Source of the DNA: JBLHHI01 sp047614125
GTDB taxonomy: Bacteria > Bacteroidota > Bacteroidia > NS11-12g > UBA9320
Length of the DNA stretch: 6,195 bases
Assembly (NCBI GenBank): GCA_047614125.1
Contig: JBLHHI010000157.1
Location: 1 to 6,195, forward strand
Reading direction: 5' to 3'
Shown: piece after piece, positions 1 to 6,164 of the stretch
Layout: every line of letters begins with the position of its first letter
Position numbering within the stretch: position 1 is the first letter of the stretch
Translations under genes and position numbers: made by a program
The notes under the pieces: generated by a model
Told to the model about the DNA's origin: nothing
The model's input: the letters and a program-made list of their open reading frames with translations, nothing else
Databases searched by the model: none

Positions 1-611
1 CCATGGCAGCTAGAATAAAAGGGTTTGACTTTACAGGTGTTACCGCAGTTTTAATGGCAAGTCCGTATTACAACAAACCAAATCAAAATGGCCTTTTGAA
101 CCACTATAATCAAATGGCTGATTTGTGTCCAGTTCCAATAATTTTATACAATGTACCTGGAAGAACGGGATCTATGATGCATGCCGATACCATTTTGGAG
201 TTGGCTCAACATACCAACATTGCGGCAGTAAAGGAAGCATCTGGCAATTTTGAACACGTCATGCATTTAATTAAGCACAAACCCGAAAACTTCTTGATAA
301 TATCGGGCGACGATAATTACACCTTGCCTTTTGTGGCAGCTGGAATGGTGGGTGTTATTTCGGTTATTGCCAACGCATACCCCAAAGACTTTAGCCAAAT
401 GGTGCGCTATTCTTTGGAAAGCAATTTTGAAAATGCACGTTATTTGCATTATAAATTACTTCCGCTCATGCAAGCTATTTTCGAAGATGGTAACCCTGGA
501 GGCATAAAGGTGATATTAAACCAAATAGGCATTTGCGAGAATGAGTTGAGATTGCCATGCGCTCCAGTTAGCGCTGTTCTTGAAGCGAAGATTCGCGCTT
601 TGGTTTACTAA
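1..611 (+). CDS. dapA: 4-hydroxy-tetrahydrodipicolinate synthase, 3' part (N-terminus outside window)
   Basis: DapA condenses pyruvate with aspartate semialdehyde in the cytoplasm, the first committed step to diaminopimelate and lysine. The visible frame (first codon at base 3, 202 residues to the TAA at 609-611) covers the second part of the TIM barrel. Numbered from the codon at base 3, PYYNKP (21-26) carries the conserved tyrosine pair, YNVPGRTG (49-56) supplies the catalytic Tyr49 and the substrate-binding Arg54, and AAVKEASG (74-81) holds the Schiff-base Lys77 (codon 231-233). SGDD and the GVISVIAN segment follow, as in the family. Compared with E. coli DapA (about 292 residues, Lys161), roughly 85 residues lie upstream of the window, including the Thr-Thr pair. 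The ATG at 3-5 is therefore internal, not a true start. No key residue is missing from the visible part, so the enzyme looks functional. Paralogues such as N-acetylneuraminate lyase share the fold, but YNVPGRTG and the C-terminal match favour DapA. Confidence 0.96.
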   Translation, partial: MAARIKGFDFTGVTAVLMASPYYNKPNQNGLLNHYNQMADLCPVPIILYNVPGRTGSMMHADTILELAQHTNIAAVKEASGNFEHVMHLIKHKPENFLIISGDDNYTLPFVAAGMVGVISVIANAYPKDFSQMVRYSLESNFENARYLHYKLLPLMQAIFEDGNPGGIKVILNQIGICENELRLPCAPVSAVLEAKIRALVY

Positions 612-811
612 CCTGAATCCGAACTATTCACCCAATTTAAATGGCCGTCATTCTTTTGGTAATACGTGTTCATTTTATTGAACGTTATTGAAGTAAAAGT
701 CTCATTTAACTCACTTGTAAACAACCCATTGATGACCTTCAAGTCTTCTTCCGCTTTTACTTTCGGGATAGTAAATTGTAATCTCTTCATTAAGTATGCC
801 TTCAAATGCAT
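608..811 (-). CDS. possible small hypothetical protein, convergent with dapA
   Basis: I do not recognise this gene and am unsure that it is real. The frame gives 67 residues from the ATG at 811, or 60 from an ATG at 790. A TTG at 835 would lengthen it to 75. An A-rich stretch precedes 811, as is common before Bacteroidota starts, whereas a GAAGG lies 8 bases before 790. The composition is protein-like and mixed, with an unremarkable codon choice: a beta-prone start (LQFTIPKV), a charged helix (KAEEDLKVINGLFTSEL), a beta-prone FTSITF, then a polar tail ending in NSSDSG. There is no signal peptide, membrane segment or cysteine motif. Its stop (610-608) overlaps the dapA stop (609-611) tail to tail, leaving no room for a terminator between them. 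The 5' end faces the large surface-protein gene. The alternative is a chance open frame in an intergenic region. Confidence 0.3.
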   Translation of the reverse strand: MHLKAYLMKRLQFTIPKVKAEEDLKVINGLFTSELNETFTSITFNKMNTYYQKNDGHLNWVNSSDSG

Positions 812-859
812 ATTTTTATGTAGATTTCGTTGCAATTTTTACCTTTTGAAATGAGAAGC

Positions 860-3800
860 ATGAAAAGAATCCTACCCAATAGAATTTGTTCAATAATCAG
901 TACTCTAGTACTAACATTTGCAGCAACGGCGGCTTTTGCCACAACGTGGTATGCCAATGAACTCGACGGAGATGACACCAACGACGGCCTAAGCGCTACC
1001 GTGCAGACGGGAGGTGTTGGCCCATTCGAAACCATCCAAATGGCAATGGCGTCTGCCACTGCCAATGATACCATTCAAGTAGCATATGGAGACTACTATG
1101 GTCAATTAATCATTGATAAGCCCATTGTAATAATTGGGAATAAAGCTTCGGTTGCCGGAAGTAACAGCAGAGGACTGGAAAGCATTTTGCTTCCGGCGGT
1201 TTCAGAATTGTCGCCTGGAGTTAATCCAGTCAACAGCTTGGTTACCATCCTTTCTTCCGATGTGCAGATTTGGGGGATGCGATTTGATGGAGATAATACC
1301 AATGTTGACAGCGACAATGATTTAAACGGTCGCGATCCAGATATTACCAACGGCTTGTCTGTTTTTGGGTCATTTAACAATATTCAATGCATTAATAATG
1401 TGTTCGAAAATTTCTCATCCAATGGCGCAAACTTTATTGGTATTAAAACGAGTATCAATGCTGCGTGCATCTTTCAAGGAAATATGCTTCAAAATTTTAG
1501 AGGAACAGCACTAACCCTTTCCAATGGTTTTTACATGCATTTAGAATCCAATCGAACTCAATTTTCGACGGATGGAATTTCTATAAGCAATTTTAATCAA
1601 GGTGATGCACCTCCATGGGTGATCACCGCAAACGAGTTATTTGTCGATAATCAAGCTCTTTCCATTAACTCATATACTGGAAGCGCGTCTGACCTCTTCA
1701 TAAGGTTTAATACATTTGGATCTAACCAAGCCAACTATGCCGGTGTTGGTTTGGCGCTGAACGGTTGCAAAGGCCAGAGAATTACGTTGGAAAACAACGT
1801 CATTAAAAACTTTGTGGATGGAATTTTTATGATTGCCAACCAACTCGAAGCCCTGAGCAGTAATCAAGATACTATAGATGGTTGTGATTACGGAGTTCGG
1901 CGACTGGGTGTGGTGATTAACAAACAAGTGGATACCTTCTTTTTCACCGGTTCATATTTCACCGGAATAAATTCCAACGCCATTGAAATAGGTGCTGACT
2001 CGAATGAGGCATACCTAGAGTTGAAAGATTGCGTCATCAAAAACTCCAGTAATGGAGTGGTGGCCAAGGGAAATACAACGTTAGTTCCGAACAATACCTC
2101 TTTTCAGAATATCCAATCCTACTACTTACAGATCGACGATGCAAATCGAAACATACTAACAACCAAGGAAGTAAATGCTCGAATGTGCGTTTTTGATGGT
2201 GTGATGGGATCAACGGCCACTGATCGTGAAAATTTTGTCATTGAAGATAAGATCAAGCACTTCCTCGACGATAATCGATTTGCCTTTGCCATTTTTAAAG
2301 ACAAAACCATTTACATTACTACCCGGGATAATAATTTTTGGATTACTCCAGCATTTTCGAAGGCTACGGATGGCTGGGACGTCCATGTCGATGCAGGTAT
2401 TTATCCGGAAGATGTGATGATTACGAAATCCATCCACTTTTACACACATGGCTTGGTTCAAGTACGCTCTTTTATTATGAATGCACTAGGCAAAACATTC
2501 TATTTTCACGACACCATCACCTTGGCCAACACCATCACCTTACTAAATGGCATTATTAACACCGAGGATGCTGAAGTGATTGTAGGTCAAAACGGATTTT
2601 TTGAGCCTTTTACCAAGGTATCGAATGGAAGTCCATTTAGCTATATTGAAGGTCCGCTAACCATTGTTGAGCAAACATCATCCAGAGATACGTTGTCATT
2701 TCCATTGGGCCGAAATGGTAATTTCCGACCGCTCACCGTGGTGATGGAAGGCTCCACTACAGGGCAGTTTGGACGGATTCGAGCACAACTCAGATCTGGA
2801 CCAGGGCCTAATTTTGATTTGGATCAAAATATTACACATATTTCGGAAGTTGAGCATTGGCGGATACAGAACATCGATGCCATTAATTTCGACAAGGTGC
2901 AATATCTTGGCTTATATGCCACTACGGCCATCAACGATGAAGTGAGTCAACCCACTTTTTTAAACCTGGCCATAGAAAACAATAATTCTTGGCAAAACAT
3001 TGGCGGCGTTGGCAGTGCTGCAGGAAATGGATTCATCGTATCCACCATTGATCAATCCGCTGTGTCGTATCTATCGCTGGCCAATACCGTTGGGGGTAAA
3101 AACCGACTTGGAAAGGCAGGTCCCATTGCATCGTTTGGCTACGATGACCCGTGTTTTGGAGATTCTGTCCAATTTACGAATACCTCATTCGACGATGTTG
3201 GAGAAACAATTGTAGATTACTTCTGGGATTTTGGGGATATGACTGCCACCAATGATACTTCGCATCTCGGTGCACCTAAGTTTGTATTTTTGGCTCCGGG
3301 AATGTATCAGGTTTCATTGGTTGTGTTTAGCTCCAACGGCAATACAGACACAATGATCCGGACCATTGAGATTGACCCACCAGCCCTTGCAGGATTTCAA
3401 GATCAAATGAATTGCAACCCCATCTTGTGTTTCTTTACCGATACCTCACAAACGTTAGCAGATGATCCAACCGTGATGCGATTTTGGTCGATGGATGGAG
3501 CAACCTACAATGGGCAAAACATTTCACACGCATTTACAACCACAGGCTTTTTTGATGTCCAGCTGCGCATTGTTAGCCAAAAAGGTTGTGAGGATTCAAC
3601 TACGCGAACGGTATATTATGGAGACTCGGTTAATATCTCAATAACACCTTCGGGTCCAATAACGCTTTGTACGGGTGATTCTATAATTTTAAGGGCTAGT
3701 GCAGGAAGTAACACATACGCTTGGAGCAACGGCGCAACGACCGATTCAATAGTGGTTTATACAGGGGGGATGTACATCGTAACCGGATACAATGGTTCGA

Positions 3801-4339
3801 ATTGCTTCGAGTCCGATACAGCACAAGTGGTGTTTACGCCTGCACCTGTTGCATTTGCCGGAGTGGATGCCACCATTACATTTGGGGATTCCCTTCTTTT
3901 GCAAGGCACGGGTGGAACTAGTTATGCCTGGTCTCCAGTACTATATCTCTCCACACCAAACGCTCAAAATACAATTGCTAAACCCAAAAAAACTACATCA
4001 TTTGTTTTACGGGTAACCAACACTTTTGGTTGCGAAGATTACGATACGGTTTTAGTTACGGTAAACATTCCAACCAACCTAATAGTACCCAATCTGATAT
4101 CACCAAATGGAGACAATGTGAACGATGCATGGGATCTTACAACCCTGCCCGATCTTGAAAACACCAAGGTGTCCGTACTTAACCGTTGGGGGAAACTGGT
4201 TTATTCCAGTAATAATTACTTAAATGATTGGGAGGGAACCTACGAAGGAAACCCCTTACCGGATGGAACTTATATTTATATTATTGAAAACGAACCAACC
4301 TTCGGCGTTTTAAAAGGTTCATTACAAATTGTTCGATAA
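860..4339 (+). CDS. T9SS type B-sorted, beta-helix and PKD/Ig-domain surface protein
   Basis: A large secreted protein, probably exported by T9SS and shown on the cell surface. Numbered from the ATG at 860 (1159 residues), 1-27 is a signal peptide (MKR start, hydrophobic core, cleavage after AAFA). TTWYANELDGDDTNDGLS, then GPFETIQMAMA and NDTIQVAYGDYYGQLIIDKP, are the usual opening of Bacteroidota right-handed beta-helix proteins. Coils rich in N-N-x-F and x-G-I steps run to about 420. Residues 420-755 are a less regular beta region with SYIEGPL and DTLSFPLGRNGNFRPLTV. PKD 1 is about 755-839 (WDFGD at 789-793), a degenerate PKD 2 about 840-919, and Ig-like repeats lie at about 922-992 and 995-1069. 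The gliding-motility-type C-terminal domain (CHU_C, type B) is 1071-1159, with ISPNGDNVNDAW, LNRWGKLVY, LPDGTYIY and terminal LKGSLQIVR. The start at 860 places the signal peptide best. ATG 851 (three residues longer) is possible; TTG 830 is unlikely. A PorP/SprF gene follows 20 bases downstream. The ligand is unknown: an adhesin or polysaccharide-binding protein is an inference from architecture. No polysaccharide-lyase catalytic motif was recognised. Confidence 0.93.
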   Translation: MKRILPNRICSIISTLVLTFAATAAFATTWYANELDGDDTNDGLSATVQTGGVGPFETIQMAMASATANDTIQVAYGDYYGQLIIDKPIVIIGNKASVAGSNSRGLESILLPAVSELSPGVNPVNSLVTILSSDVQIWGMRFDGDNTNVDSDNDLNGRDPDITNGLSVFGSFNNIQCINNVFENFSSNGANFIGIKTSINAACIFQGNMLQNFRGTALTLSNGFYMHLESNRTQFSTDGISISNFNQGDAPPWVITANELFVDNQALSINSYTGSASDLFIRFNTFGSNQANYAGVGLALNGCKGQRITLENNVIKNFVDGIFMIANQLEALSSNQDTIDGCDYGVRRLGVVINKQVDTFFFTGSYFTGINSNAIEIGADSNEAYLELKDCVIKNSSNGVVAKGNTTLVPNNTSFQNIQSYYLQIDDANRNILTTKEVNARMCVFDGVMGSTATDRENFVIEDKIKHFLDDNRFAFAIFKDKTIYITTRDNNFWITPAFSKATDGWDVHVDAGIYPEDVMITKSIHFYTHGLVQVRSFIMNALGKTFYFHDTITLANTITLLNGIINTEDAEVIVGQNGFFEPFTKVSNGSPFSYIEGPLTIVEQTSSRDTLSFPLGRNGNFRPLTVVMEGSTTGQFGRIRAQLRSGPGPNFDLDQNITHISEVEHWRIQNIDAINFDKVQYLGLYATTAINDEVSQPTFLNLAIENNNSWQNIGGVGSAAGNGFIVSTIDQSAVSYLSLANTVGGKNRLGKAGPIASFGYDDPCFGDSVQFTNTSFDDVGETIVDYFWDFGDMTATNDTSHLGAPKFVFLAPGMYQVSLVVFSSNGNTDTMIRTIEIDPPALAGFQDQMNCNPILCFFTDTSQTLADDPTVMRFWSMDGATYNGQNISHAFTTTGFFDVQLRIVSQKGCEDSTTRTVYYGDSVNISITPSGPITLCTGDSIILRASAGSNTYAWSNGATTDSIVVYTGGMYIVTGYNGSNCFESDTAQVVFTPAPVAFAGVDATITFGDSLLLQGTGGTSYAWSPVLYLSTPNAQNTIAKPKKTTSFVLRVTNTFGCEDYDTVLVTVNIPTNLIVPNLISPNGDNVNDAWDLTTLPDLENTKVSVLNRWGKLVYSSNNYLNDWEGTYEGNPLPDGTYIYIIENEPTFGVLKGSLQIVR
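4079..4336 (+). other. T9SS type B C-terminal sorting domain (CHU_C) coding segment
   Basis: The last 86 codons of the surface-protein gene match the gliding-motility-associated C-terminal domain. Seen in order are VPNLISPNGDNVNDAW, VSVLNRWGKLVY, DWEGTYEG, NPLPDGTYIYII and LKGSLQIVR at the extreme C-terminus. In F. johnsoniae, cargo with this class of domain is secreted by T9SS and depends on a PorP/SprF-like partner, which is the next gene here. This contrasts with type A domains, which are shorter and can be fused to foreign proteins more freely. Confidence 0.93.
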
Positions 4340-4359
4340 TCGACTCATAAAATCAATAA

Positions 4360-5778
4360 ATGAAAACAACAACACCTATATATCGCATACTATTTAGCTT
4401 AGTACTTTTGTTTGGAACGTTAGTTCAAGCACAACAAATTCCACTCTATTCGCAGTATTACTTTAATAAGTTTATATATAATCCGGCCCTTACCGGTGAA
4501 TCTGGCTTATTTGATGCCAGCTTAATTGGTCGGCGACAGTATACCGGAATTGATGGATACCAGACGGCTGCTGTAACGATGAGCGGCTCATTGAGCGAAG
4601 ACCGCATTGGCTTGGGATTGTATTACGTAAACGATGTGAACAACATCCGTCAGCAAAACAGTGTATACGGCAACTATGCGTACAATATTAAAATTAATGA
4701 TAATCAGCGCTTTTCGTTGGGTTTGGGAATAGGAGTAGTAAACAATAGCTTTAATCTGAACAACATCATTACTACCGATCCGAACGACCCCACACTCAGC
4801 TTGTTAGATAATCCGGCTGGGGCTGTTTTGGATGCATCCATTGGAGCCAATTTTCAATCAAATGGCTTTCAGATAGGTTTTTCGGTTCCACAGTTTTTAA
4901 GCAACGCACAAAAGTTCTCCGACAACTATAACACCACGCTATCGTATACCCTAAAAAGCCATTTAATGGTGATGACGTCGTACGACATTGAGGTGAATGA
5001 AAACTTTAAAATCCAGCCACTGGTTTTGTATAAAAACGTTGGAAATGCACCGGGTCAGATTGATGTTAATGTAATGGCAGATTGGAAAAACGCGGGTTGG
5101 TTAGGAGCGGGATACCGCGATGGGTATGGAGTAACCCTGATGGCCGGACTTCGATTAGCGGAAACAGTGCGCTTTGGATATTCATACGATTTTTCAACCG
5201 GTGAATACAGTACCGCCCTTGGTGGAACGCACGAATTTCAAATTGGTATTTCTACCGGAGGTTTTGGAAGTGGTAAGGCAGAAACGCAAGGTAAAGAGTT
5301 AGATGCCCTGCAGCAAGCCTCCAATCGAAAACAAGCTGAGCAAGAAGCACGAATTAAAGAGTTGGAAAAACGAGCGGAAGAAGCGCGCCGAACTCCAACA
5401 AAAGATACCGTTTACGTTGTAAAGAGAATTGAAGTGCCTGCATCGTCTGGAAGCACGAAAGGTACCGGATCAACTCCTAAATCAACAAGCCCTTCCAACA
5501 CCAATGCCGGAAACGGTGGGAACGACGGAACCGAAAAAATTGGCGATAAAACTCCTGGCGAATTCATTGTTGTGGCAGGTTCATTTAGCCAAGAGCAAAA
5601 TGCAACGGTATATTTTTCACAGCTCATTAACAAAGGGTTGAGTCCGTATATGTACTACCACAAAGCAACCAAGATATATTATGTGCACATGGGCAAGTTT
5701 TATTTCAAAGAGGAAGCAATTGACTACCTGCATGCAAATAAATCAACCACGCTTCGTCTTTGGGTTAAGACGTTGTAA
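4360..5778 (+). CDS. PorP/SprF-family T9SS outer membrane protein with C-terminal SPOR domain
   Basis: Predicted outer membrane beta-barrel that partners the type B cargo encoded just upstream. Of its 472 residues, 1-24 form a signal peptide cleaved after VQA. QQIPLYSQYYFNKFIYNPALTG (25-46) is the diagnostic PorP/SprF opening. Alternating beta strands continue to about 303, closing with THEFQIGIS, so the barrel alone has the normal family length. The rest is additional: a charged helix rich in Glu, Lys, Arg and Ala at about 312-344, probably a coiled coil; KDTVYVVKRIEVP; a Ser/Thr/Gly/Asn linker at 361-398; and a SPOR domain at 400-472 (EFIVVAGSFSQEQNA, INKGLSPYMYY, IYYVHMGKFYFKEEAIDYL). SPOR domains bind glycan strands of peptidoglycan, so the tail should reach into the periplasm and anchor the barrel to the wall; that role is inferred. 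The ATG lies 20 bases after the previous stop with no evident promoter or terminator between, indicating an operon. It could be called SprF-like, but I do not assign sprF because many paralogues exist per genome. Confidence 0.94.
   Translation: MKTTTPIYRILFSLVLLFGTLVQAQQIPLYSQYYFNKFIYNPALTGESGLFDASLIGRRQYTGIDGYQTAAVTMSGSLSEDRIGLGLYYVNDVNNIRQQNSVYGNYAYNIKINDNQRFSLGLGIGVVNNSFNLNNIITTDPNDPTLSLLDNPAGAVLDASIGANFQSNGFQIGFSVPQFLSNAQKFSDNYNTTLSYTLKSHLMVMTSYDIEVNENFKIQPLVLYKNVGNAPGQIDVNVMADWKNAGWLGAGYRDGYGVTLMAGLRLAETVRFGYSYDFSTGEYSTALGGTHEFQIGISTGGFGSGKAETQGKELDALQQASNRKQAEQEARIKELEKRAEEARRTPTKDTVYVVKRIEVPASSGSTKGTGSTPKSTSPSNTNAGNGGNDGTEKIGDKTPGEFIVVAGSFSQEQNATVYFSQLINKGLSPYMYYHKATKIYYVHMGKFYFKEEAIDYLHANKSTTLRLWVKTL
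5557..5775 (+). other. SPOR domain coding segment fused to the PorP/SprF barrel
   Basis: Residues 400-472 fit the SPOR fold order: beta strand FIVVAGSFS, helix QEQNATVYFSQLINKG, strand SPYMYYHK, strand IYYVHMGKFY, helix FKEEAIDYLHANK and a final strand LRLWVKTL ending at the protein C-terminus. The paired x-G-S-F and x-G-K-F motifs are the classic repeat of the domain. It is separated from the barrel by a coiled coil and a low-complexity linker, as expected of a periplasmic wall-binding module. Confidence 0.88.
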
Positions 5779-5845
5779 GAAATAATTGTTCCAGAGGAAA
5801 ACATAAGGTAACTGCAAAATTTCGGATTGATAGGGCGCTGATTTT

Positions 5846-5861
5846 GCCATTGATCAATGGC
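5846..5861. repeat. perfect 16-bp palindrome, possible hairpin or operator
   Basis: GCCATTGATCAATGGC is its own reverse complement. As RNA it would fold to a 6-bp stem with a GAUC loop, 67 bases after the stop of the SprF-like gene. A T-run precedes it (TTTT) and an A-run follows (TAATAAAAA). On the plus strand there is no U-tract after the stem, so it is a poor intrinsic terminator for the operon. On the minus strand the stem is followed by CAAAAT-like sequence, which is also poor. A regulator-binding palindrome or simple RNA 3'-end hairpin remains possible. Confidence 0.45.
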
Positions 5862-5914
5862 TAATAAAAACGCATCGTTCTTTTAACAACATCCCCATAC
5901 TAGTGTTTGGAGGA

Positions 5915-6049
5915 ATGTTTGATGATGTCATGAAAACTTTGCAAAAAGGAAACGACTTTGTTGGTAACCACGTTTATTTTTGTCGCTCCGAATGGCTGCG
6001 CCGTTTAGCACAGGTAATTCACAAATTTTATATTTTTGCACTCGTGTAA
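5915..6049 (+). CDS. possible small ORF or gene remnant, 44 codons
   Basis: From the ATG at 5915 the frame encodes 44 residues (MFDDVMKTLQKGNDF at the start, VIHKFYIFALV at the end) and stops with TAA at 6047-6049. GGAGGA sits immediately before the ATG, too close for a normal ribosome-binding site; a GTG at 5903 is an alternative start. The frame is open further upstream to 5834, after TGA and TAG codons, and reads like protein (QWLIKTHRSFNNIPILVFGG). That extension has no good start, so this may be the 3' remnant of a decayed gene. I recognise no family. Chance openness in a 417-base gap is a real alternative. Confidence 0.18.
   Translation: MFDDVMKTLQKGNDFVGNHVYFCRSEWLRRLAQVIHKFYIFALV
6031..6038 (+). 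promoter_or_regulatory. candidate Bacteroidota -7 promoter element
   Basis: TATTTTTG matches the Bacteroidota sigma-ABfr -7 consensus TAnnTTTG and is followed by CACTC, a common context. The -33 TTTG element is not clear: the closest is TTTA at 6004-6007, at a spacing of 23 bases, longer than usual. If used, transcription would begin near 6045 and produce a leader running out of the window through the hairpins at 6077-6164. Confidence 0.3.
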
Positions 6050-6076
6050 GGCCTATAAACATAGATAACGCGGCGT

Positions 6077-6102
6077 AACCGTTCCGAACCGTTAGGAACG
6101 TT
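6077..6102 (+). repeat. inverted repeat (imperfect hairpin)
   Basis: CGTTCC (6080-6085) pairs with GGAACG (6095-6100) across a 9-base loop. Flanking AA (6077-6078) can pair with TT (6101-6102) if C6079 bulges. AACCGTT is also repeated directly at 6077-6083 and 6087-6093, a spacing of 10 bases or one helical turn, so a protein-binding site is as plausible as an RNA hairpin. TTTCTT follows at 6101-6106, giving weak terminator character. Confidence 0.4.
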
Positions 6103-6134
6103 TCTTAAAACCTGAGTTCGAGTAATTTTTACGA

Positions 6135-6164
6135 TGAAAATCGCTTTTCACAAGTGAAATGCGA
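6135..6164 (+). repeat. overlapping, mutually exclusive inverted repeats
   Basis: TTTTCA (6145-6150) can pair with TGAAAA upstream (6135-6140, loop TCGC). Alternatively TTTCAC (6146-6151) pairs with GTGAAA downstream (6154-6159), extended by TCGC (6141-6144) against GCGA (6161-6164) past one T-T mismatch. The two folds share the same middle strand, so only one can form. The second hairpin is followed by GCTTTT. This is the geometry of an attenuator or riboregulator, but also of a simple DNA operator. No function is shown. Confidence 0.35.

Noticed and set aside
3..5. ATG at base 3 as the true start of dapA
   Set aside because: The frame begins in the middle of the TIM barrel; about 85 family residues with the N-terminal Thr-Thr active-site pair must lie upstream of the window.
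840..848. TACCTTTTG as -7 promoter element of the T9SS operon
   Set aside because: It is one position off the TAnnTTTG consensus, has no TTG about 19-21 bases upstream, and would start transcription almost on the start codon. TATTTTTA at 811-818 also lacks a -33 partner.
666..854. Plus-strand 62-codon frame between dapA and the surface-protein gene
   Set aside because: Rich in Phe, Cys and Ile runs in a pattern typical of the shadow of an opposite-strand frame; it overlaps the start of the real gene.
830..859. TTG at 830 as start of the surface-protein gene, adding MQFLPFEMRS
   Set aside because: It would put ten residues including an acidic Glu in front of a well-formed signal peptide that begins with MKR at 860; TTG starts are rare and nothing supports it.
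2511..2541. 13-base direct repeat ACACCATCACCTT at 2511-2523 and 2529-2541
   Set aside because: It lies in the coding frame and encodes a repeated TITLAN/TITLLN step, consistent with regular beta structure rather than a mobile or CRISPR repeat.
1..5778. Functional link between dapA (diaminopimelate for peptidoglycan) and the SPOR-bearing partner protein
   Set aside because: Adjacency alone is weak; the genes are separated by about 250 bases with no sign of co-transcription, and dapA is a housekeeping gene with varied neighbours.
5975..5982. TATTTTTG as a promoter core
   Set aside because: It matches TAnnTTTG, but the nearest upstream TTTG (5957-5960) is only 14 bases away and the region may be coding; the copy at 6031 has the better downstream context.
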